The notes: generated by a model from the letters alone, not told the origin. A DNA stretch of 64,000 nucleotides from Pseudonocardia autotrophica (GCF_003945385.1 NZ_AP018921.1:1-64000), one strand, 5' to 3'; shown: positions 19,798-28,450, counted from the first letter of the stretch. Numbers and translations are program-made.

Positions 19798-20010
19798 TCA
19801 AGGAGCCGAGGGCTCCGCGCGGGCGTGCGCCAGCGTCTGTGGCGGTCTCGCCGAGCTCGGCTGGTCGCCGGAGTCGATCCCGAGCAGAGCGCCCGGGTCG
19901 GCCTTGATGTCGATGGTGGTCAGGACGCCGACCCCCTGCTCAGCCAGCGCGGCGGTGACGGCACTGATGGCCTGCTGATGGTCGAGAGCGACGGTGTGAG
20001 CGATCTGCAT
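19798..20010 (-). CDS. Truncated DUF302 protein
   Basis: A 70-residue product starting at the ATG at 20010 after GAGGAGG. The text HQQAISAVTAALAEQGVGVLTTIDIKA matches the start of DUF302 domains, which often occur beside copper genes. PPQTLAHARAEPS resembles the central conserved part, but the protein stops there, well short of the usual length of about 125 residues, so it is probably degenerate. It diverges from the SHOCT gene across a CsoR box. Confidence 0.6.
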   Translation of the reverse strand: MQIAHTVALDHQQAISAVTAALAEQGVGVLTTIDIKADPGALLGIDSGDQPSSARPPQTLAHARAEPSAP

Positions 20011-20076
20011 GGGGTACCTGACCTCCTCGCCGAAGCGCCGGAGCGTGCCAGGGGTCGCGCCTGACCACAGTAACGT

Positions 20077-20093
20077 TACCCCCTTGGGGTATA
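20077..20093. promoter_or_regulatory. CsoR box 1
   Basis: TACCCCCTTGGGGTATA closely resembles the box before csoR at 56448 and the known CsoR pattern of a G/C-rich palindrome flanked by TA. It sits between the divergent DUF302 and SHOCT genes, so copper would derepress both. Confidence 0.7.
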
Positions 20094-20198
20094 CCAACGT
20101 GCGTGCGGTGGAGTATCGCCGTTATGCCCTGAGCCCCGCCGTCGGCGCGGTGCTCACAACTGCCAGCGATGTGAGGTCAACACGAGGAGGTCACGACT

Positions 20199-20441
20199 GT
20201 GATGGGTGGATCAATGATGGGCTGGGGCTGGTTCTGGCCGATCCTCCTGCTGCTCGGCGTGTCGCTGCTGGTTTATGGAACGGCACAGCTGGCTCGTGGG
20301 CGCGGCTCCTCCGGATCCGTGGTCGGTCCCGGTGCTTCCCTCGAGGCTGGGGTCACGGCCCGGCAGATCCTCGACGAGCGCTACGCGCGCGGCGAGATCG
20401 ATGACGAGGAGTATCGGCGTCGTCGGGATGAGCTGACATGA
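20199..20441 (+). CDS. Small SHOCT-domain membrane protein
   Basis: An 80-residue protein with one membrane helix (WGWFWPILLLLGVSLLVYG) and a C-terminal SHOCT domain, ARQILDERYARGEIDDEEYRRRRDEL. The start is GTG 20199 or ATG 20202 behind CGAGGAGG. Such proteins are common in actinobacterial copper operons, but their role is unknown. Its TGA overlaps the ATG of the multicopper oxidase remnant, so it once headed a two-gene copper operon under CsoR box 1. Confidence 0.8.
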   Translation: MMGGSMMGWGWFWPILLLLGVSLLVYGTAQLARGRGSSGSVVGPGASLEAGVTARQILDERYARGEIDDEEYRRRRDELT

Positions 20442-20834
20442 ACGCAGGCATCTCAGTCGCCGCCGAGCCCTGACGTTGACCGGGTTCGGCGCTGCTGCGC
20501 TGACGGCGGGCGCGGCTGGCTGGCTGGCTGGCTGGACCCGGGGGCCCCAGCCCCCGGGCGGCCCCAGCTTCCCACAAGGCGACCCGGGCGCGACCCGGGT
20601 GTGCTCGCCAGCCGCGACGGCAGGCTGGCCGTGGAGTTGACTACCGCGGCTGGCCGCGACCCTGGGTGGACAACCCACCGCAGCGCTGGGCTACAACGGC
20701 TCGTCGCCGGGCTCGACTCTGCGGTTACGGCCGGGCGACGAGCTCGCCGTACGGCGATTAACTATCTCGATCAGCTCACCGATCTGCACGCGCACGGGCT
20801 GCGTGTGGTCTCCGCAGGCCAACTGGGGCAATCC
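20438..20834 (+). pseudogene. Multicopper oxidase, 5' part, broken by composite element
   Basis: It starts ATG at 20438 overlapping the SHOCT stop. After a frameshift a Tat-like RRRALTLTGFGAAAL start is readable, then LASRDGRLAVELTTAAG, and finally NYLDQLTDLHAHGLRV, the first copper-ligand region (usual HxHG). Coding frames switch at least twice. It ends at the 8-base repeat GGCAATCC where the ISL3 end begins; the other half resumes at 24677. Confidence 0.75.
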
Positions 20835-21015
20835 GGCTCTTCCCAGATGAGGGTGTAGGTCGGCCGGGCGCGTCGGTCCGCAGATAGACGTCGAGGTCTC
20901 CCGACGATGGAGGTTCCTACGCCATCCATCCGAAAGACCTCGACGTGTCCGACGCTACCCCGCCGGCCGGGTTCGGCCGCCCTGACCTGACCGCCTTCGC
21001 GGCTCATCCCAATCG
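20835..21015 (+). repeat. ISL3 left-end remnant plus inverted right-end sequence
   Basis: 20835-21000 matches the first part of the full ISL3 (23243 onward), including the first codons of its transposase, apart from small changes. At 21001 it switches to GGCTCATCCCAATCG, which is the reverse complement of the right terminus of the full copy. Confidence 0.8.
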
Positions 21016-21228
21016 ACCCTGATCGGGTCTGCTGACCCCCTCGACGAGAACGCAGCGACATCACAGCCACCCAACCCCGACCGTCCGGGAAGCCGGGGCA
21101 CGTCACATGGCCTGTGCTGCGGGCGTGTCGAGTGGGTCGTCCAGGGGCGACGCAGGAGCGTCGACGCGACGTGCTGAGAGGTGGTTCCAACCGAGCGCTA
21201 GGACACCGGCTACAGGCATGGCGATAGG

Positions 21229-22170
21229 TCAGGAACGGCGTCGCTCCCTGCGCAGGAGGGAGCGCAGAGTCTCGGCGTTCGCGTAGCCGACCCGTCGCGC
21301 GATCTCGGCGGAGGTGAGGTCCGTGGTTGCTGAGAGGTGCCGAGCTCGTTCGATGCGAAGCCGTTGGACGAAGCCGAGCGGAGTGAGGTTGAGCGCCGCA
21401 CGGACTCGTCGTTCGAGGGTGCGCCGGCTGGTGCCGAGCGACTGCGCGACGACGGCGACGTTGAACGGTTCGTCCAGGCGGACGCGCACGAAGCGTTCGA
21501 ACTCGACGACGATCGGGTCCTCGTGCCGGAGATGTTCGTAGGCGACGAAGGCCGCCTGCGACGGGCGCTCGTCGATGATGAGGAGCTTGGCGACATGTTG
21601 GGCCAGGTCGGGGCTGATCGATCGCACGAGTGAGAGCGCGAGGTCGATGTGGGCGAAGGCGGCGCCGGCGGTGACGAGGTTCCCGTCGACCACGACCATG
21701 GCGTCGAGATCGAGGGCGACGGTCGGATAGCGCTTCAGGAACTCCGGCCCCAGGAACCAGCTGGTCGTCGCCCGCCGATGATGCATCCGTCCGGTCTCGG
21801 CGACGGCGAACACGCCGGTGCACGCCGCGGCGATCCGGGTGGTCGCGTCGTCGAGGCGCCCGAGTGAGGCGATGACCGAACGAGCATCTCGGCTCTGGAG
21901 GGCGTCGTGGGTCGCGGCGGCCGTGAGGGTTCCAAGCGCAGGGACGACGACCACGTCGAACTCTCCGGACTCCGACAGCGGGTGGTCCACCGACAGGGTC
22001 ATCGATGCCGTCGTGGTCACTCGCCGTTTCGGTCCGAGGATGGCGAGTTCGATCGGGTCGATCCGCGGGTCGACATCGCCGCGGGCTCCGTCGGCCACCC
22101 GCACGATGTCGATGACCGACGCGACCGCCGAACCGAAGCAGCCGTCGATCGCGATCAGTCCGATACGCAT
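21229..22170 (-). CDS. GlxA-like AraC-family regulator
   Basis: About 313 residues with a DJ-1/PfpI-like domain at the N-terminus (MRIGLIAIDGCFGSAVASVIDIV, then AACTGVFAVAETG around the nucleophile-elbow position) and an AraC DNA-binding domain at the C-terminus (VAVVAQSLGTSRRTLERRVRAALNLTPLGFVQRLRIERARHL, then SAEIARRVGYANAETLRSLLRR). The ATG at 22170 is preferred over 22212 because it begins the first strand of the fold. It diverges from the monooxygenase gene and probably regulates it. Both are cargo of the ISL3-bounded element. Confidence 0.88.
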   Translation of the reverse strand: MRIGLIAIDGCFGSAVASVIDIVRVADGARGDVDPRIDPIELAILGPKRRVTTTASMTLSVDHPLSESGEFDVVVVPALGTLTAAATHDALQSRDARSVIASLGRLDDATTRIAAACTGVFAVAETGRMHHRRATTSWFLGPEFLKRYPTVALDLDAMVVVDGNLVTAGAAFAHIDLALSLVRSISPDLAQHVAKLLIIDERPSQAAFVAYEHLRHEDPIVVEFERFVRVRLDEPFNVAVVAQSLGTSRRTLERRVRAALNLTPLGFVQRLRIERARHLSATTDLTSAEIARRVGYANAETLRSLLRRERRRS

Positions 22171-22277
22171 GGCGCGAACAATAGCAATACTGCCGTATAC
22201 GCCACTCCCCACCGGCCCTCGCTCGTCATACGCTGAACTCGCCCCACGAAGAACCCCGACTTCAAGGAGAACCCCTC

Positions 22278-22589
22278 ATGTCCACACCCGCATCACTTCC
22301 GTATGCCTTCGTCGCCAAGATCGTCGCGGCCGATGGACAGCACGACGCGCTCGCCGATCTGCTCGCTGGCGCTGTCGCACTCGCCAACGAAGAAGTAGGA
22401 ACGATTGTCTGGTTCGCGGCTAGGACCCACGCCGACACCTTCTGGATCTTCGATGCATTCCCCGACGAGGCCGCTCGCGACGCCCACGCCAACGGCGCCA
22501 TCGTCGCAGCCCTGATGGCCAACCAGCACCTCCTCGGCGCAGCACCCGAGATCCTGGCGGCCGACGTCCTCGCGTCCAAGCTCCCGTAG
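22278..22589 (+). CDS. ABM-domain monooxygenase-like protein
   Basis: A 103-residue antibiotic-biosynthesis-monooxygenase fold protein (dimeric alpha-beta barrel), as in quinol monooxygenases. It shows AFVAKIVAADGQHDALADLLAGAV at the N-terminus, TIVWFAARTHADTFWIFDAFPDEAARDAHANG in the middle and a final helix. The ATG follows AAGGAGAA. It is transcribed away from the GlxA-type regulator. The substrate is unknown. Confidence 0.8.
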   Translation: MSTPASLPYAFVAKIVAADGQHDALADLLAGAVALANEEVGTIVWFAARTHADTFWIFDAFPDEAARDAHANGAIVAALMANQHLLGAAPEILAADVLASKLP

Positions 22590-23166
22590 TCCGCCAACGC
22601 ACGAGACGATCGCGCCCCGCCGAGCCGTCGGACCCGACCGCCTCGACACCCGCACCACGTTGACGATCCCCGACGGGCCGATCACGAGGAGGCCAGGCAA
22701 CACCAGGCGCAAGCCTGGAGCGGCACTGTTTCACCGGTGGTCATCGAGAGAGCCAGCGCGGTTCCATGGCAGCGCAACTGTGTCAACTTGCCCTCCGTCC
22801 CGCGAGGCGCCGTGGACGGGTCGTGGTTGCGATCCGTTGCCGTGACGGGAGACGCGTTGCGCGTCGCAGCGATGACGGGTCGTTGGCGTTCCGGGGCGTT
22901 GCGTTCGTGCGCGCCGCGCGTGCGGCATGGAGCATCTCGCTGCGCACACAACGATCGCTGCGCCGACGCACCGTTGACACCTCGCACGTCCAGGTCGCGA
23001 CACAACGCCACGCTGCGTTGCCGAGCGGAGCGAGGCATATCGGCACACGGACAGGATGCCGGCCGCGAGCGCTCAGCCGGCGAGGGGTCCGTCGCAGAGG
23101 AGAGCGACGTCGGTGTCGGGCAGAGCCGTGAGGCCAGCGCATTGCGCGACCACCAGAACCGAACCG
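22590..23166. other. Non-coding or unrecognised stretch
   Basis: About 580 bases without a convincing gene. Short words such as CGTTGCG recur in 22850-23020. Frames on both strands give Arg-rich text with no domain. Confidence 0.4.
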
Positions 23167-23196
23167 CCCCTGCCCTGCGTTTGCGCAGGTCAGGGG
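23167..23196 (-). terminator. Hairpin downstream of tRNA fragment
   Basis: CCCCTG-C-CCTGCG pairs with CGCAGG-T-CAGGGG across a 4-base loop, one mismatch. It lies 9 bases after the 3' end of the tRNA fragment, where a tRNA terminator belongs. Confidence 0.45.
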
Positions 23197-23205
23197 CTGT
23201 TCGCC

Positions 23206-23242
23206 GGAGCCGCCTGTCGGAATCGAACCGACGACCTAATCA
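23206..23242 (-). tRNA. 3' fragment of a tRNA gene (possibly Thr)
   Basis: Read on the minus strand, a T-arm GTCGG-TTCGATT-CCGAC is followed by the acceptor strand AGGCGGC and TCC. The fragment is cut at the ISL3 left end, and no 5' half is found on the other side. The acceptor and T-arm resemble actinobacterial tRNA-Thr, from memory only. It may be an integration-site relic. Confidence 0.55.
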
Positions 23243-24676
23243 GGCTCTTCCCAGATGAGGGTGTAGGTCGGCGCGTCGGTCCGCAGATAGACGTCGAGGT
23301 CTCCCGACGATGGAGGTTCCTACGCCATCCATCCGAAAGACCTCGACGTGTCCGACGCTACCCCGCCGGCCGGCTTCGGCCGCCCTGACCTGACCGCCTT
23401 CGCTCGACTCGACGGCCTCGGTCTGAGCGTGACCGGGCAACGACTTGAACCGGATCGTGCGGTCCTCGCGTGCCGCGTGGTGGAACCAGATCAGTCTTGC
23501 CGACGGTGCGGCAGCGAAGGCGCTGCTCGTGACACCGTGATCCGGCGGTTGGCCCACGAGCCGCTGGGCTGGCGACCGACCGTGCTGGAAGTTGTAGTGC
23601 GCCGCTACCGCTGTGCCGACTGCGGACACGTGTGGCGCCAAGACACCAGCGCCGCGGCGGAGCCACGCGCGAAGCTCTCGCGCACCGGGTTGCGGTGGGC
23701 GCTGGAAGGGATCGTGGTCGCACACCTCACCGTCGCCCGTGTCGCCGAGGGACTCGGGGTCGCGTGGGACACCGCCAACAACGCGGTCCTGGCCGAAGGC
23801 AATCGGCTGCTGATCAACGACCCCACGCGGTTCGAGGGCGTGAAGGTCATTGGCGTCGATGAGCACGTCTGGCGCCACACCAGGCGTGGCGACAAGTACG
23901 TCACCGTGATCATCGACCTCACCCCGGTCCGCGATGGCGCCGGCCCAGCAAGGCTGCTGGACATGGTCGAGGGCCGGTCGAAGGCGGCGTTCAAGACCTG
24001 GCTCGCCGACCGCGACGACGCCTTCCGTGACGCGGTCGAGGTGGTCGCGATGGACGGCTTCACCGGGTTCAAGACCGCCGCTGCGGAGGAGATCCCGGAC
24101 GCGGTCACGGTGATGGATCCCTTCCACGTCGTGCGCCTGGCCGGTGACGCCCTCGACAGGTGCCGGCGCCGGGTCCAACTCGCGATCCACGGGCACCGTG
24201 GGTTCAGGGACGACCCGCTCTACAAGTCGCGGCGCACGCTGCACACCGGCGCGGACCTGCTCACCGACAAGCAGAGCGACAGGCTACGCGCGCTGTTCGT
24301 TGATGACGCTCACGTCGAGGTCGAGGCGACCTGGGGTGTCTACCAGCGCATGATCGCCGCCTATCGCCACGAGGACCGGCAACGTGGCCGCGAGCTCATG
24401 GAGAAGCTGATCACCGACCTCAGCGCCGGCGTCCCCAAGGTGCTCACCGAGCTCACCACCCTGGGCCGGACCCTGAAGAAGCGAGCCGCCGACGTGCTCG
24501 CCTACTTCGAACGACCCGGCACCAGCAACGGGCCGACCGAGGCGCTCAACGGACGGCTCGAACACCTGCGCGGCTCCGCACTCGGGTTCCGCAACCTGAC
24601 CAACTACATCGCCCGAAGCCTGCTCGAGACCGGCGGCTTCAGACCCCAACTCCTACACCCCCGATTGGGATGAGCC
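23243..24676 (+). mobile_element. ISL3-family insertion sequence, full copy
   Basis: 1,434 bases with related ends: left GGCTCTTCCCAGATGAGGG, reversed right GGCTCATCCCAATCGGGGG. No direct repeat flanks this copy alone; the 8-base repeat instead flanks the larger composite unit. Confidence 0.9.
23348..24673 (+). CDS. ISL3-family transposase
   Basis: A 441-residue transposase with the N-terminal zinc-binding pattern CRRCGSEGA and CADCGHVW, then the DDE core: VIGVDEHVWR, VVAMDGFTGFKTA and a late Glu region around NGPTEALNGRLEHLRGSALGFRN. It starts at a GTG 105 bases inside the element. The reading frame is intact and reaches the right terminus. Confidence 0.95.
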   Translation: MSDATPPAGFGRPDLTAFARLDGLGLSVTGQRLEPDRAVLACRVVEPDQSCRRCGSEGAARDTVIRRLAHEPLGWRPTVLEVVVRRYRCADCGHVWRQDTSAAAEPRAKLSRTGLRWALEGIVVAHLTVARVAEGLGVAWDTANNAVLAEGNRLLINDPTRFEGVKVIGVDEHVWRHTRRGDKYVTVIIDLTPVRDGAGPARLLDMVEGRSKAAFKTWLADRDDAFRDAVEVVAMDGFTGFKTAAAEEIPDAVTVMDPFHVVRLAGDALDRCRRRVQLAIHGHRGFRDDPLYKSRRTLHTGADLLTDKQSDRLRALFVDDAHVEVEATWGVYQRMIAAYRHEDRQRGRELMEKLITDLSAGVPKVLTELTTLGRTLKKRAADVLAYFERPGTSNGPTEALNGRLEHLRGSALGFRNLTNYIARSLLETGGFRPQLLHPRLG

Positions 24677-24960
24677 GGCAATCCCTTCGTGCGGGTCGAG
24701 CCCGTTCCTCGTTCTCCTACCTCTATCGGATTCCTGCTGATCACCCTGCTGGCGCCCACCCGCTGGTGCCACCCCACTGCCACGGCACGGTGGCCGACCA
24801 GCTCTTCGGAGGTCTGGCCGGGGTCCTGCTGATCGACCCACCACCGCACACAGGATTCAGGCGTCGGTGTCGCCGGTGACCGTGTCGTCGTATCCGACAT
24901 CCCGCTCGAGAGCTGGGGCGGTGGCGGCGCCGAACGTCAGGGTCGGACGAGGACCTCGCG
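24677..24960 (+). pseudogene. Multicopper oxidase, middle part after the composite element
   Basis: Continues the 20438 gene in frame: FSYLYRIPADHPAGAHPLVPPHCHGTVADQLFGG matches the region holding the second ligand motif (usual WYHPHxHG, here VPPHCHG). It ends in a TGA at 24879, but a shifted frame goes on as VVVSDIPLESW, also typical of the family. The C-terminal domains with the remaining copper ligands are absent here. Confidence 0.7.
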
Positions 24961-25005
24961 GCCATGTCAGTATTGGCTGGCGATCTACGCGATGCGCCCA
25001 ATTCG

Positions 25006-25923
25006 CTAGTCTCGCCGGGCTCGGTATCCCTGCGGCGTGCCGTGGGTGATCCGCGAGGCCGTGCGGCAGGTCATATGCCACACCGAGCTGGCGGTCCGGC
25101 GTATCGGCGGGCTGAAACCGACCCGGTCTCGTTGTACCTGTTCCTCGATGCCGGCTCCGGTGCTGTTTGGGCGGATGCGGAGCCGCGGTAGCGCGAGCAC
25201 GTCGTCCGCGGAGCTGGCCACTCGGAACTCGGTCGTGCATGCGCTGGCGTATCCGGCGCGGGAGATGGCGCTCCGCATCTGTGCGCTCGAGACGCCGGCC
25301 GGGTAGCAGAAGGACTCAACGTGTAAGCCGAGCCGATCCTCGAGTTCGTTCTTGCTGGCCTGGACCTCGTCTGTCGCGACACGCAGGCCGTTCTGGGCCC
25401 GAGCGTTGACTGCGCGGCTCCCGATCTCCACGCCCGCTCTCCCCAGGTGCGCGAGCTCGTCCCAGCCGAGGTGCGATCGCTCACGTGGTTCCCAACGCGA
25501 GGCTCGACGCCCGACTGCACCGGTCGGAACGTAGAGGGTAGCGCGAGCGCCAAATCTCCGGAGGAGGTCGTAAGCGTTGAGGAAGTCCAGCAGCGCGTCG
25601 TCGAACGACAAGGCAATGACAGGGCGGGAACGGTTCTCCTCGAGGAGTTGCCGCGCCTCGGTGACACCGACAAGCTTCCATCCGGTCGTGGTGAGAAAGT
25701 GCAGGTGCTCCTCGAGCAGTGACACGGGCACCGTCCTCGCAGCCGCGGTCTCAGGGCTGTGATGTGGGACGGAGCGGTACCTGAGGATCGGCAGACGCCA
25801 TATCGCGCGCGCCTCCCGGTAGGGCGACGGGCGCGGTTGCCCCAGCCGTATACGCGCAAGCATCTCTGCACGACCATGGAGGCCATGGAGGGGCCCCGCT
25901 CGGGGGCTGGATTCGCAGTCCAC
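25006..25923 (-). CDS. Polysaccharide-deacetylase-like protein with lost metal ligands
   Basis: About 305 residues with the NodB fold. The catalytic-base motif survives as ALSFDDALLDFL, and the barrel strands ATLYVPTG and VESFCYPAG are recognisable. The family motif HSxxHP, where both His bind metal, reads GSRAVNARAQNG, and the early YHSV reads YRSV. An active enzyme is therefore unlikely. It faces away from the polysaccharide locus that starts at 26816, where an intact homologue lies at 30368. It may be a decaying gene or a binding-only paralogue. Confidence 0.7.
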   Translation of the reverse strand: MDCESSPRAGPLHGLHGRAEMLARIRLGQPRPSPYREARAIWRLPILRYRSVPHHSPETAAARTVPVSLLEEHLHFLTTTGWKLVGVTEARQLLEENRSRPVIALSFDDALLDFLNAYDLLRRFGARATLYVPTGAVGRRASRWEPRERSHLGWDELAHLGRAGVEIGSRAVNARAQNGLRVATDEVQASKNELEDRLGLHVESFCYPAGVSSAQMRSAISRAGYASACTTEFRVASSADDVLALPRLRIRPNSTGAGIEEQVQRDRVGFSPPIRRTASSVWHMTCRTASRITHGTPQGYRARRD

Positions 25924-26815
25924 GTCGTTCTCCGGATAGTTCTACTTTATCGGACCGATGGATTGGAAAAAAACGGTCAGATCCGACCAGTGTCACGAAC
26001 TCGCGGCGTGATACCTCGTAACCTCTTGTAGGCGCCCGCTGGACGAGCCGGCAGGCTGCGGATCCACTCGAAGTGCCCGGTCTGCGCGTTACAGACGCCG
26101 CCGCGGCGATCGCCATCTCGAACAATCACGGCCCCGACATTCTTGGAGGTGGGGCGGCATGGCGAGGCGACTCCTGCTCCTGCATGTTCACCCGAATGAT
26201 CCAGCGTGGATGGCATCGCCCCGGAGGTGTGCGGGACAATTTGTGTTAAGAGGTCGCATTGAACGTCGAGCCGAAATAGTGAAGGCGAACCCGATCTCCA
26301 GCGACACCCAGCTGGCGCCTGCGAGCCTCGATCGATACCAGGCACCCCGACTACTTCTCCGCTCCGCGTCGAGAGAACCCATGACACGCTCAACCGCCAT
26401 CTACCAGCGCGCATCGCGCCCGCGCGAAGTCAGGAAGGTGCCCAACAGGCGTCCCGCCCAGGGCGCCTCGGCGGCACGCAGCGCTTGTCAACGGCCAGTT
26501 TGTGGTCCCCGCTGATGGCTCCCCGGCATGGAGCCGGTTGTTGGCGTTCGGATCTACTTCACGTGGACGGATTGGCGTTCAAGAGGTCGTGGGGATCCGC
26601 GCGGCCGACGGAGCTGCTCGACTCCCTGCATGTGCATGAGCGCACACGGTTTGTGACTGGCAAGTTCGACAGATGGGCGTACGGTGTTCGACCGAACAGC
26701 GTAATACTCACCTTTTCGTCCCCCGCTGTAGTTGCGCCCGTAACGAACCCGCACCCACTGGTCGAGTGGCACAGCGCCTCGTGCTTGCGTCCCTCCCACG
26801 GTGAGAGGTGCCCCC
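25924..26815. other. Long intergenic region before the polysaccharide locus
   Basis: About 890 bases with AT-richer patches (25935-25985, 26230-26290) and no frame with recognisable protein features. It probably holds the divergent promoters of the deacetylase-like gene and the polysaccharide operon. Confidence 0.4.
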
Positions 26816-27775
26816 ATGATCGAAAGACCGCCCGATATCTCCATCGTCATACCTGCTCGGAATGAGGCCACCAACCTCCGGATTATCCTTCCCGAGCTTC
26901 CCGATGTTCATGAGGTGATTCTGGTCGACGGGCGATCGACGGACAGCACCGTCGAAGTCGCACGGCGTCATCATCCCGGCATCAAGGTCCTGCAACAGAC
27001 CCGGAGAGGTAAAGGCAACGCCCTGGTCTGCGGATTCGCTGCGGCCACCGGTGACATCGTAGTCATGTTCGATGCCGACGGCTCCGCAGACCCAGCCGAG
27101 ATCCCACGATTCGTCCGAGCGTTGACCGACGGCGCGGACTACGCTAAGGGCACGCGCTTCGCCAGGTCGGGTGCCGACACGTGCGGAAGCGACGACATCA
27201 GCCTGCTGCGCCAAGCCGGCAACGCCGGGCTCAACTCGGTGGCGAACCTGATGTTCGCCACGTCCTTCTCCGACCTCTGCTACGGCTACAACGCCTTCTG
27301 GCGCCAGATCCTGCCGCAGCTGAAGCTACCTCCCGTGCAGGTCCCCGACCTCCCAGCCGACAAGATGCTCTGGGGCGACGGCTTCGAGATCGAGACGGTG
27401 CTGAGCTGCCGGGTCGCCGCCAGGAGGCTGCGTGTCACTGAGGTCCCTAGTCTGGAGCGTCGGCGCATCAACGGCGACACCAACCTCCGTACGTTCGCGG
27501 ACGGCTCGCGCGTCCTGAGGACGATCATCTCCGAACGCATCACGGCAGGTCCCCGGAGCCGCCGGACGAGGCAGCTCCCCCTGCCTGCAGGCGTTCCAGC
27601 GAACGACACCATCGCCCCAGGCCGGCATCCAGCCGACGCCTTGCTCGGCCGCGCCGTTCAGCTGCCTCACCACGGCGCCGACCTCACGTCCGGCCCCTCC
27701 GTCGGCCTGCGGTCCCGGCGCCACTGGTCCAGACTCGCCCATCGAGACCGGGGAGTTGCGCAGGATGCTTCGTGA
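26816..27775 (+). CDS. Family 2 glycosyltransferase (DPM1-like)
   Basis: About 319 residues of GT-A fold. The start reads ISIVIPARNEATNLRIIL and the nucleotide-binding motif is VVMFDADGSADP (DxD). The GDGFEIETVL and ERRRINGDTNLRTFADG segments are typical of polyprenyl-phosphate glycosyl- or mannosyltransferases. The ATG at 26816 follows GAGAGG. After about residue 245 the text becomes Pro- and Arg-rich and unlike the family, possibly a frameshifted tail. It heads the polysaccharide operon; its stop overlaps the start of the next glycosyltransferase. Confidence 0.8.
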   Translation: MIERPPDISIVIPARNEATNLRIILPELPDVHEVILVDGRSTDSTVEVARRHHPGIKVLQQTRRGKGNALVCGFAAATGDIVVMFDADGSADPAEIPRFVRALTDGADYAKGTRFARSGADTCGSDDISLLRQAGNAGLNSVANLMFATSFSDLCYGYNAFWRQILPQLKLPPVQVPDLPADKMLWGDGFEIETVLSCRVAARRLRVTEVPSLERRRINGDTNLRTFADGSRVLRTIISERITAGPRSRRTRQLPLPAGVPANDTIAPGRHPADALLGRAVQLPHHGADLTSGPSVGLRSRRHWSRLAHRDRGVAQDAS

Positions 27776-27920
27776 TGAGCCGTTCGGTCGATTCTCGGCT
27801 GCGGTGCTTTCCTCCGGTGCGGGGGAGGCTTCCCCGGATCCGTTCACACCGAGTATGTCGGCGATCATCTGTGCGTTCGACGACAACCGGTGGGACGACA
27901 CCCTCTCTGCCAAGATCACC
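27765..27920 (+). pseudogene. Second family 2 glycosyltransferase, 5' fragment
   Basis: 52 codons from the ATG at 27765, ending FTPSMSAIICAFDDNRWDDTLSAKIT at the IS3 border. The ICAFxxxRWDD text is the usual first strand and loop of this family. The remaining gene follows at 29472, in the same frame if the IS is removed. Confidence 0.65.
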
Positions 27921-27973
27921 TGAGACAGGTTGAAGTCAGCGGTTCACAGTAGAGGGCGTGATCGGAGATCCTG

Positions 27974-28450
27974 GTGCTCGTGTCATCGGAGGAGCGTCGC
28001 GGTGCGGGGGCCGGCAGCAGCGGGTCGACGGCGTCGTCGTCGGGTCCGCGGTCGGCTGGTGGTCCGTCGCCGCGTCCGTCGCGTAGGTCGTTCAGCGCGG
28101 AATACAAGCTGGCGATCGTCGCGGAGTATGAGAACGCGCCGAACGGTGAGAAGGGCGCGGTCCTGCGCCGGGAGGGCCTGTATTCGTCGCACGTGATCGA
28201 GTGGACCCGGGCCCGGGACGTCGGCGCGCTGGAGGGCGTAGCCGATTCGAGGCGGTCGGCGAAACGTCCGAAGCGGTCGGCGGAGGCGGCCGAGTTGGAA
28301 CGGCTCCGGGCCCGGAACGCGAAACTCGAATCCGACCTGACGAAGACGCGGACCGCGTTGGACATCATGGGAAAAGCGCACGCGCTCTTGGAGCAGCTGT
28401 CCGAGAGCGCGGACGACCAGGAACCACCGGCGCCGCGGAAGCGGCGTTGA
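27974..28450 (+). CDS. IS3-family transposase OrfA
   Basis: 158 residues: a Ser- and Gly-rich start, a helix-turn-helix (FSAEYKLAIVAEYENAPNGEKGAVLRREGLYSSHVIEWTRAR) and a leucine-zipper-like coil (ELERLRARNAKLESDLTKTRTALDIM). Its TGA overlaps a TTG that could begin orfB, and a GGGAAAA run at 28369 is a possible -1 slippage site; either route could produce OrfB. Confidence 0.9.
   Translation: MLVSSEERRGAGAGSSGSTASSSGPRSAGGPSPRPSRRSFSAEYKLAIVAEYENAPNGEKGAVLRREGLYSSHVIEWTRARDVGALEGVADSRRSAKRPKRSAEAAELERLRARNAKLESDLTKTRTALDIMGKAHALLEQLSESADDQEPPAPRKRR

Larger units (their letters stand above)
20835..24676 (+). mobile_element. ISL3-bounded composite element with cargo genes
   Basis: The left boundary is an ISL3 left terminus (GGCTCTTCCCAGATGAGG) and the right boundary the right terminus of a full ISL3. 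The 8-base repeat GGCAATCC flanks the whole unit (20827-20834 and 24677-24684). Removing it restores the multicopper oxidase frame. The interior holds a GlxA-type regulator, a small monooxygenase and a tRNA fragment. Confidence 0.75.

Noticed and set aside
23206..24720. A complete tRNA split by the ISL3
   Set aside because: The sequence right of the ISL3 continues the multicopper oxidase, not the 5' half of a tRNA.
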